64,000 nt of DNA from Moritella dasanensis ArB 0140 (GTDB lineage Bacteria > Pseudomonadota > Gammaproteobacteria > Enterobacterales > Moritellaceae), in NCBI RefSeq assembly GCF_000276805.1, contig NZ_AKXQ01000011.1, positions 115,331 to 179,330 of the forward strand, given 5' to 3'. Shown piece after piece: positions 58,057 to 64,000 of this stretch. The notes beneath the pieces are model-generated. The model was not told the DNA's origin, made no database searches, and was given only the letters and a program-made list of their open reading frames with translations. A program made the position numbers and the translations under genes. Each line of letters opens with the position of its first letter. The stretch's first letter is position 1.

Positions 58057-59958
58057 ATGTTAGACAAGTTAGAACAGTTTAGAGACCGCCTTGATCAAAT
58101 CGGGGCGGCAGAAAAACCGGTAGTTGCAGAGGGAACACCTATTTTTGAATCCCGTAAGGGTGAACAAAGTTACGCAAAACTAGCCGATGTAGAAATATTT
58201 GATGTTAATACCTACGGTAAAAAAATTGATTTAATTGAACGAACAGAAGGTAAGTTACCGGTTGGCCGTTCGATGAATATTAATGAAAATAAAGCGGTGG
58301 GTGATAACCCCAATCGGAATAAACAACATGCCTTTCATTTTACCGCCGATAACTGTATTGGTTGTCATGCGTGTGAAGCGGCGTGTAGTGAAAAGAATGA
58401 TAACCCTGCGCATATTGCCTTCCGTAGTGTTGGTTATGTTGAGAGTGGCAGTTACCCTGATTACAAACGGATTAATATTTCGATGGCGTGTAACCATTGT
58501 GATGATCCGGTTTGTTTAAAAGGCTGCCCAACTAAAGCCTATACCAAACACGTTGAGTACGGTGCGGTATTACAAGATCCGGATACCTGTTTTGGTTGTG
58601 GTTATTGTACTTGGGTTTGTCCTTATAACGCACCCCAGCTTGATCCGATTAAAGGTCAGGTATCGAAGTGTAATATGTGTGTGGACCGTTTAGAAATTGG
58701 CTTAAAGCCGGCTTGTGTATCGGCCTGTTTAGGCAATGCGCTTAACTTTGGTGTCGTTGAAAATACCCCCGAGAATCGCGTGCAAGCTAAAACGTCAATG
58801 CCAGGATTCCCTGATCCAAGTATCACCAACCCCAATATTCGTTTCCAACAAACCACCAGTACCCAGCGTGAAATGACGCGTACCGATAATATGCCGCTTA
58901 AATATCACAAACAAGACGACGGTTCATTCCGCTCTGTTGTTGATGAAAAAGACGGTAAAGAACAATGGTGGAACTTAGCTCGCTTGAGTTCTCGTGAGAA
59001 TCCATTGGTGATATTTACCTTGTTCTCGCAAGCGGCGATGGGTGCATTTGCACTTATCTTCCTTGGCCCATTATTGGGTGTTGAGAGCCTAATTGGTTTT
59101 GCCGAGTCTGGTGCCGGTTTATCACTGCTGGTTATCCTAATGGCCATGCAAGCGATTGCGTTATTAATGTCGACGCTTCACTTAGGAAAACCGAAGCGTT
59201 TCTACCGAGGTTTTAATAATTTAGCCCATTCACCGGTGAGTCGAGAAGGACTTGGTGTGGCTTTATTCTTTGGTTTTATGGGCGCATTCACCTTTTTCCA
59301 AGGTATTGCTTGGTTCTTTGAGCTGGGCTTATTTAACTATGTGGCCAATGCCTTTGGTGTGCTGGCGTTAATTGGTAGTGCTGGTGGCTTATTTTATATG
59401 TACCGTAGTTACCGTATTAAAGCGCGTCCGTTCTGGGATCACTGGCAAACAGCGTGTGCTTTCGTTGGTTCTACCGTGGCACTGGGCACTATATTAACCG
59501 CGTTAGTGGCGATAATAGGTGGCGCTCAGCTGTATCCTTTACTGTTTGACCTCGCGCCGATTGCCATCACAGGTTTAGTGATTGAAGCATTTGGTCTATA
59601 CATGCATGCAAAACATCTTAATGTCGAACAGGGTGAAGGTGCGGCGTCGCATTACGTGCAATGCACCACCTTCGGTAAAACTTATATGCTGCGTAACGTT
59701 GCTGTTGCCATTAATGTCCTTGCGGTGTCGCTGCTAGGGCTATTAGCGCCATCAGGCTGGTTAAGTTTGTTATGGTTATTACCTGTGATATCAATTGTAT
59801 TGGCGTCAACGGTCAGTCGTGCGCTGTTCTATGTCCTGGTTATTCCAACGACTATGCCTGGTGCATTCTTTTGGAAAAATAAAGGCTTTGAACAACATGC
59901 ACGTGATGTTGGTTTAGCGGATATGCCCCAAGTCGGTGTTATCCCTGACTTGCACTAA
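58057..59958 (+). CDS. Fused iron-sulfur (DmsB/NrfC-like) and membrane anchor (DmsC-like) subunit
   Basis: The first 300 residues have four cysteine clusters (CIGCHACEAAC, CNHCDDPVCLKGC, CFGCGYCTWVC, CNMCVDR with CVSAC), consistent with four [4Fe-4S] centres. Residues about 310-615 form roughly eight helices of the DmsC/NrfD type that would take electrons from quinol. In classical DMSO reductases these are two separate genes; here they are one 633-residue protein. Paired with the Tat-less nitrate reductase upstream, it probably feeds menaquinol or ubiquinol electrons to cytoplasmic nitrate. The RBS is AAGGG. Confidence 0.82.
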   Translation: MLDKLEQFRDRLDQIGAAEKPVVAEGTPIFESRKGEQSYAKLADVEIFDVNTYGKKIDLIERTEGKLPVGRSMNINENKAVGDNPNRNKQHAFHFTADNCIGCHACEAACSEKNDNPAHIAFRSVGYVESGSYPDYKRINISMACNHCDDPVCLKGCPTKAYTKHVEYGAVLQDPDTCFGCGYCTWVCPYNAPQLDPIKGQVSKCNMCVDRLEIGLKPACVSACLGNALNFGVVENTPENRVQAKTSMPGFPDPSITNPNIRFQQTTSTQREMTRTDNMPLKYHKQDDGSFRSVVDEKDGKEQWWNLARLSSRENPLVIFTLFSQAAMGAFALIFLGPLLGVESLIGFAESGAGLSLLVILMAMQAIALLMSTLHLGKPKRFYRGFNNLAHSPVSREGLGVALFFGFMGAFTFFQGIAWFFELGLFNYVANAFGVLALIGSAGGLFYMYRSYRIKARPFWDHWQTACAFVGSTVALGTILTALVAIIGGAQLYPLLFDLAPIAITGLVIEAFGLYMHAKHLNVEQGEGAASHYVQCTTFGKTYMLRNVAVAINVLAVSLLGLLAPSGWLSLLWLLPVISIVLASTVSRALFYVLVIPTTMPGAFFWKNKGFEQHARDVGLADMPQVGVIPDLH

Positions 59959-60012
59959 ATTGCAGATAAGCGTTCAATGTAGGCGGTAATAAACCTGAGA
60001 TAGGGTGTGATG

Positions 60013-60037
60013 AGGGCAGCGCTGGCTGCCCTTTTTA
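60013..60037 (+). terminator. Terminator of the nitrate reductase operon
   Basis: AGGGCAGC (60013-60020) pairs with GCTGCCCT (60025-60032) and is followed by Ts. Confidence 0.9.
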
Positions 60038-60303
60038 CTGCTGAGTCATGCTTTGTTTTTACAAAGCATATTTTACCCTAGGACATTTTCATGAGAATAA
60101 TGAATCTTATTGATTATTGAAAGTCATACTAAAGGATTAGCCGATTGATTCATTTTGGTTTGTCATGTTAATGTAATTTTCTGTAATTATACTAGAGCTT
60201 TTCCAATCTGGCGTTAAACTAGATTGTACATAAATAATACAGTTGTCGTGAGATTGGGTGATTTTCATCTAATTATCAATAGGCTGAATTATCTATTTCA
60301 AAC

Positions 60304-60336
60304 ATTTAAGACAACTATGTTTAATATTTAAGACAA
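60304..60336 (+). repeat. Direct repeats about 100 bp upstream of rpoH
   Basis: ATTTAAGACAA occurs at 60304-60314 and 60326-60336, followed by CTATGTTTA and TATAGTTTA. Their starts are 22 bases apart, about two helical turns, as expected for sites bound on one DNA face. Confidence 0.5.
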
Positions 60337-60437
60337 TATAGTTTATTTGTGCGGTCACGCTGATTGCCGAATTTGTCGATAAGCACCAGTCGTGATAATA
60401 TTGCGCAGATTAATTTGTAATAATGGGAGAATTGTTG

Positions 60438-61301
60438 ATGAGCAAAGATATGCAAAGTATGGCTTTAGTTCCTCAGGGTAGCATTGAAGCCTATATCCAA
60501 GGCGTGAATACCATACCAATGTTGACTGCTGAACAAGAAAAGGAACTAGGCGAACGTTTGCAGAATGAAGGTGATGTAGATGCTGCCCGTCAGTTGATCA
60601 TGTCACATCTACGCTTTGTTGTTCACGTTGCCCGTGGTTACGCAGGTTATGGACTTTCTCAAGCTGACTTGATTCAAGAAGGCAACATCGGCTTAATGAA
60701 AGCCGTGAAACGATTTAATCCAGCAGTTGGCGTAAGACTTGTGTCTTTTGCTGTGCATTGGGTTAAAGCTGAAATTCATGAGTTTGTGCTACGTAATTGG
60801 CGTGTAGTTAAAGTTGCGACGACTAAAGCGCAACGTAAACTATTCTTTAATCTACGTAAATCAAAAAAACGCTTAGGCTGGTTTACCCATGCTGAAGTGC
60901 AAACTGTTGCGGATAACTTGGGTGTTTCTACTAAAGATGTAGTGGAAATGGAATCAAGAATGTCTTATTCAGATCAAGCATTTGATTTATATGCTGATGA
61001 TGATAGCGATAAAGACTCTGGTTCAATGAGCTTTTCGCCAGCGCAGTATTTAGAAGATAATGCGTCAGATGTTGCACAACAAGTTGAACGTGAAAACTGG
61101 GATAAAAGTGCATCTCGACGTTTAACTAGCGCGATTTCTGAATTAGATGATCGTAGCCAAGATATTGTTAATTCTCGTTGGTTAGCGGAAGATAAAGCCA
61201 CGCTACAAGAGTTAGCTGACCGCTATGGTGTATCGGCCGAACGTGTTCGTCAGTTAGAGAAAAATGCGATGAAAAAACTACGCGAGTTTATTGCAGAATA
61301 A
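60438..61301 (+). CDS. rpoH: RNA polymerase heat-shock sigma factor (sigma-32)
   Basis: RpoH directs transcription of chaperones and proteases. ATG 60438 (GGGAGA upstream; [14 protein letters not shown]) aligns with the E. coli start; an in-frame ATG at 60423 is less likely. The sigma region 2 core is present ([18 protein letters not shown]), the RpoH box [10 protein letters not shown] is intact, and region 4 ends [19 protein letters not shown]. It is 287 residues. It is not behind ftsX as in enterics: about 37.7 kb separate the two genes. Confidence 0.95.
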   Translation: MSKDMQSMALVPQGSIEAYIQGVNTIPMLTAEQEKELGERLQNEGDVDAARQLIMSHLRFVVHVARGYAGYGLSQADLIQEGNIGLMKAVKRFNPAVGVRLVSFAVHWVKAEIHEFVLRNWRVVKVATTKAQRKLFFNLRKSKKRLGWFTHAEVQTVADNLGVSTKDVVEMESRMSYSDQAFDLYADDDSDKDSGSMSFSPAQYLEDNASDVAQQVERENWDKSASRRLTSAISELDDRSQDIVNSRWLAEDKATLQELADRYGVSAERVRQLEKNAMKKLREFIAE

Positions 61302-61319
61302 CGAACATACCGAATTGTT

Positions 61320-61356
61320 AAAAAATGAGGTCTCCATTGGAGGCCTCATTTTTTTT
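61320..61356 (+). terminator. Rho-independent terminator after rpoH
   Basis: AAATGAGG.CTCC pairs with GGAG.CCTCATTT around an ATT loop with one internal mismatch, and is followed by a long T-run. Confidence 0.92.
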
Positions 61357-61411
61357 GACAAAAAATAAGTAAATAAACGTTAATTGTATTTGATGATAGA
61401 TGGAAAGAAGC

Positions 61412-61750
61412 ATGAATAGAGATCCCTTGTTTGGTTTTCAGGGCAGTGAGCTTAAACGTTATTTAGAACGTAATAAGTTAACTGAAGAGCAAATTATTTT
61501 GGTTTATAACGGGTCTGGGATGACACATGAATATAACCTCGCACAAGTTGTAATACCTGAAGAGGGTAAGCAAAAACGGATTGTAGTGCGACTCTTAAAT
61601 AGCGATGAAGAAGTCACGTTCTTCCGAACCGGTAAAAGTGTATTAAAGAAAGATGCGCATTATAAAGTATTGCCGATGGTGCCTTGGTTAATGGCTCGTT
61701 TTGGTCGCCAAGAGCAGATCCGCTTTAACTGGAAGTGGGGTTATGTTTAA
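61412..61750 (+). CDS. Small protein of unknown function
   Basis: I do not recognise this family. ATG 61412, with GGAAAGAAG just upstream, gives 112 residues (MNRDPLFGFQGSELKRYLE); an ATG four codons earlier is possible. It has no signal peptide or membrane helix, is rich in basic residues, and ends with VPWLMARFGRQ and FNWKWGY. It is flanked by the rpoH terminator and a strong terminator of its own, so it is an independent, probably real gene. Codon use looks like its neighbours. Confidence 0.7.
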   Translation: MNRDPLFGFQGSELKRYLERNKLTEEQIILVYNGSGMTHEYNLAQVVIPEEGKQKRIVVRLLNSDEEVTFFRTGKSVLKKDAHYKVLPMVPWLMARFGRQEQIRFNWKWGYV

Positions 61751-61784
61751 CCCTTCGCGTTAAGTTTAAGGTTTAGAAGAGAGT

Positions 61785-61820
61785 AGGCCCAATCATTAAT
61801 GTAATGATTGGGCCTTTTTA
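61785..61820. terminator. Strong bidirectional terminator
   Basis: A 14-bp stem, AGGCCCAATCATTA (61785-61798) with TAATGATTGGGCCT (61802-61815), has a 3-base loop and Ts after. It serves the unknown small gene and possibly the convergent RelA/SpoT-like gene. Confidence 0.93.
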
Positions 61821-61873
61821 TTATGGATAGATGGTTATTACTATATTGTAATTAAGACTGGTTAAATAAAGGC

Positions 61874-62665
61874 TTATGCCATTTGTTTAAAACTGGTTTT
61901 TAGTTCTAACATTAACTGTTGTTGCCAAGCTACTTGGTACAGACTGGTTGACTCTTCTTTCAACTGCGTGACTTTAAATGCTTCAATTTCTGATACGTCA
62001 CGTTGTTGCTGTTGGGCATTGTGGTTGATTTGTTGGATCTGGGCATAATTATCATGCTCTGGACCATTCTTAATCGCTTCAATACGATCTAAATGTAATT
62101 GCACTTCAACCACCATTTGTGATTTTGGTAAGCGCACTAATAAATTGATATCGCGGTAACCATTTTGTTTTGGGTTGTTAAAGCGATTCTTTACTTGGAC
62201 GATATCGGTTTCTTGTTCAAGTAATTCATACGCTGTAATTAACTCTTGGCTGTTTTTAGCAATAATTGAACTGCGGGCTAAGTCGGTAATTTTTTCTACG
62301 GCACCGCCATGTTTATTGCTAATTTTAGCTTGGGCACGTGCCACACTTTTAATGTCTGGGATCACGGCACTGGTTTGTGACATTAAGGCTATTTGTTTAG
62401 TCAGTGTCGCAAGCTCGTCTTGCGCTGTTGTAGCTAAGGTATAAAGCGTGTCGAAGTCGCTATAAGGTTGAATGATATTGGTGTTGTTAATGTCTGGAAG
62501 CTGATAAAGCCCTGCTAAGTCTTTGCTTAGCTGTGTACGTACTCTGTTCGTCGCATTGCCGTTATTTGATACTTGACTAAGGCTAAGCATGGTAGCGGCT
62601 TCAAGCGGCGCTTTACCTGCTAGCATTAGTACTAAAATTAGTGATGTTCTTAGAAAGCTATACAT
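61874..62665 (-). CDS. Exported RelA/SpoT-fold (nucleotidyltransferase-like) protein
   Basis: The 263-residue protein begins with a clear Sec signal peptide (about 1-23; LVLMLAGKAPLEAA). The middle resembles RelA/SpoT synthetase domains: KITDLARSSII (D128, R131), VQVKNRFNNPKQNGYRDINL (about 157-174) and VVEVQLHL (E187). The aspartate and glutamate needed for pyrophosphate transfer seem conserved, and GYRDIN corresponds to the GYR[S/D] nucleotide-binding motif. A glutamine-rich coiled coil ends the protein. An alarmone-type enzyme outside the cytoplasm would be unusual; a toxin or a structural relative is possible. The RBS AAGGA is clear. Confidence 0.7.
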   Translation of the reverse strand: MYSFLRTSLILVLMLAGKAPLEAATMLSLSQVSNNGNATNRVRTQLSKDLAGLYQLPDINNTNIIQPYSDFDTLYTLATTAQDELATLTKQIALMSQTSAVIPDIKSVARAQAKISNKHGGAVEKITDLARSSIIAKNSQELITAYELLEQETDIVQVKNRFNNPKQNGYRDINLLVRLPKSQMVVEVQLHLDRIEAIKNGPEHDNYAQIQQINHNAQQQQRDVSEIEAFKVTQLKEESTSLYQVAWQQQLMLELKTSFKQMA

Positions 62666-62931
62666 AGGTATCCTTTTTGAGAAAACGCATTCGCATCATT
62701 GTATGCTGATACTTAGTAATATATGAGTGCGCAGAGTCACAATTCAAGGCTAGGCATTGTAAAGCTGTGTAAGATGTAATTAGACTGGTAAAATCTTGCG
62801 ACAGATGTCACTATTTTTAGGGCCTAGGGTTATTTAACTAGTAAATATACCGATGCGATTGTATTTTATTTAAGATACAGTGTGCTCAATATCTCACTTA
62901 CTATATCGTTTCTATAATTAAGGTTTATCTA

Positions 62932-63576
62932 ATGATGAAAAAAACAATGACAGCACTAATGATTGTTGCAGCTCTTACTGGTTGTGCCCGTCAAAACGCG
63001 ACAACAGGCGAAGAAGAAACGAATACGGCTACTAAATCTGCAATTGGCGGCGCTATTGCTGGTGCATTAGCTGGTGCAGCTACAGGCAAGAAAAATGGCG
63101 CATTATTTGGTGCTGTTGGCGGCGCTGCAATTGGTGGTGGTATTGGTTACTATTTCGATCAACAAGAAGAAGCTTTACGTAAAGAATTAACTGACTCAGG
63201 TGTACAAGTTAAGCGTGTTGGCGAAAACGAATTACAGTTGGTGATGGCGAAAGGTATTGGTTTCCAAACGGCAGGTTATAACTTGAGCTCTGATATCTAC
63301 TCAAGCTTAAACAGCGTGGCTAAAGTACTGAATGAATACCCTGACTCATCATTACGTATTATTGGTCACACGGACAGTGTAGGCAGTTCAGAATCAAACT
63401 TAACGCTTTCTGAAGAAAGAGCTGAATCGGTGAGCGATTACTTGAATAAACGTGGCGTTAAATCAGGCCGTTTATCAACACGTGGTTATGGCGAACGTCG
63501 TCCAATTGCGTCAAATGAGACTAGTACTGGTCGTTCAGCTAACCGTCGTGTAGAAATTAGCATTACAGCGAACTAA
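62932..63576 (+). CDS. OmpA-family lipoprotein with glycine-zipper segment
   Basis: The 214-residue protein is a lipoprotein (lipobox ALTGC, C18). A glycine-rich stretch (about 38-75: repeated GGAIAGALAGAATG and GAVGGAAIGGGIGY) is followed by an OmpA-like peptidoglycan-binding domain (about 105-212) with GHTDSVGSSESNLTLSEERA and NRRVEI. It resembles E. coli YiaD-type proteins that tether the outer membrane to the wall. An ATG one codon later is an alternative start. A terminator follows. Confidence 0.85.
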   Translation: MMKKTMTALMIVAALTGCARQNATTGEEETNTATKSAIGGAIAGALAGAATGKKNGALFGAVGGAAIGGGIGYYFDQQEEALRKELTDSGVQVKRVGENELQLVMAKGIGFQTAGYNLSSDIYSSLNSVAKVLNEYPDSSLRIIGHTDSVGSSESNLTLSEERAESVSDYLNKRGVKSGRLSTRGYGERRPIASNETSTGRSANRRVEISITAN

Positions 63577-63605
63577 TTCTGCTAACGAATGCTTTTACTT
63601 TTATT

Positions 63606-63632
63606 AAACCGAACCTAGTGTTCGGTTTTTTT
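63606..63632 (+). terminator. Terminator after the OmpA-type lipoprotein gene
   Basis: AAACCGAAC (63606-63614) pairs with GTTCGGTTT (63620-63628) and is followed by Ts. Confidence 0.9.
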
Positions 63633-63652
63633 ATATCTATAAATTTTGGACG

Positions 63653-63683
63653 AAAAAAAACCCAGTTAAATAAATAACTGGGT
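63653..63683 (-). terminator. Terminator of the tRNA operon
   Basis: On the minus strand ACCCAGTTA (complement of 63675-63683) pairs with TAACTGGGT (complement of 63660-63668) and is followed by eight Ts. Confidence 0.9.
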
Positions 63684-63692
63684 CTTCTTAAT

Positions 63693-63768
63693 TGGCTCCC
63701 CTTGCTAGACTCGAACTAGCGACATATGGATTAACAGTCCACCGTTCTACCAACTGAACTAAAGGGGA
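63693..63768 (-). tRNA. tRNA-Asn (GTT)
   Basis: The reverse complement folds as a 76-base cloverleaf with a TCCCCTT/AAGGGGA acceptor stem, anticodon loop CTGTTAA (GTT) and encoded CCA. It is close to E. coli tRNA-Asn over its whole length. Confidence 0.97.
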
Positions 63769-63774
63769 ATTGTA

Positions 63775-63850
63775 TGGTGCCCGAACCCGGAATTGAACCA
63801 GGGACACGAGGATTTTCAATCCTCTGCTCTACCAACTGAGCTATTCGGGC
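63775..63850 (-). tRNA. tRNA-Phe (GAA)
   Basis: The reverse complement is a 76-base cloverleaf with a GCCCGAA acceptor, anticodon loop TTGAAAA (GAA) and encoded CCA, closely matching E. coli tRNA-Phe. Confidence 0.97.
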
Positions 63851-63853
63851 AAA

Positions 63854-63929
<76 letters not shown>

Positions 63930-63982
63930 ACTAAATGCGCTAATAAAAATATCTACAATCAAAATATCTTTACTTATTAATA

Positions 63983-64000
63983 TGGTGCCCGAACCCGGAA
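63983..64000 (-). tRNA. tRNA, 3' end only (probably a second tRNA-Phe)
   Basis: The last 18 bases are identical to the CCA end, acceptor arm and start of the T arm of the tRNA-Phe at 63775, so the array continues beyond the window, probably with another Phe copy. Confidence 0.65.

Larger units (their letters stand above)
59959..60437. other. Intergenic region upstream of rpoH
   Basis: After the terminator at 60013-60037 an AT-rich stretch leads to rpoH. The main visible structure is a pair of 11-bp direct copies of ATTTAAGACAA (60304-60314, 60326-60336) with starts 22 bases apart. I could not identify the rpoH promoters with confidence. Confidence 0.5.

Noticed and set aside
60090..60125. 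A Fur-box-like AT-rich palindrome about 300 bases before rpoH
   Set aside because: The match to the 19-bp consensus is poor and no iron gene is nearby.

Overview
The window looks like a chromosomal core region of a marine, moderately AT-rich gammaproteobacterium of the Moritella/Psychromonas/Shewanella/Vibrio type. This is inferred from gene order (aceE-aceF-lpd, acnB-yacL, ftsYEX, parC-plsC, mrcA / pilMNOPQ-aroKB-damX-dam-rpe-gph-trpS) and protein resemblance; Moritella is my best guess, but nothing here proves the genus. I see no prophage, complete insertion sequence, CRISPR array or rRNA operon.

Layout. 1-4.2 kb: pyruvate dehydrogenase complex (aceE 3' end, aceF with two lipoyl domains, lpd). 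4.4-6.7 kb: a patatin/POTRA/beta-barrel outer-membrane protein. 7-10.2 kb: aconitase B and YacL. 10.2-15.8 kb: a TRIC-like membrane protein, then metA and cobalamin-dependent metH. 16-19.6 kb: two exporter-like genes, an AraC regulator and rsmD. 19.7-24.1 kb: ftsY-ftsE-ftsX, followed by a diguanylate cyclase rather than rpoH, which lies at 60.4 kb. 24.1-30.6 kb: an OapA/YtfB-like protein, parC, plsC, rsmC and dapA, the last with an attenuator-like leader encoding a Lys-rich peptide. 30.6-34.1 kb: two DUF1566-type secreted proteins and oxyR. 34.1-48.8 kb: mrcA divergent from pilMNOPQ, then aroK, aroB, damX, dam, rpe, gph and trpS. 48.9-60 kb: a MarC protein, then a nitrate/nitrite assimilation region. 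60.4-64 kb: rpoH, a small unknown gene, an exported RelA/SpoT-fold protein, an OmpA-type lipoprotein and a tRNA cluster (Asn, Phe, Thr, plus a partial Phe-like copy).

The most coherent functional unit is nitrogen assimilation at 49.8-60 kb. A PP2C phosphatase/Ser-Thr kinase fusion, nirD, nirB and siroheme-making cobA run leftward. A molybdopterin nitrate reductase without a Tat signal and a fused iron-sulfur/membrane-anchor protein run rightward. The 399-bp gap between the arms carries correctly spaced sigma-54 -24/-12 elements on both strands, with NtrC-like sequence between them. Together this suggests nitrogen-limitation control and a quinol-fed assimilatory nitrate reductase.

Other signals worth a look are an exported RelA/SpoT-fold protein, a possible lysine-responsive attenuator ahead of dapA, and short tandem repeats (11-22 bp units) that begin at or just past the stop codons of at least four unrelated genes.
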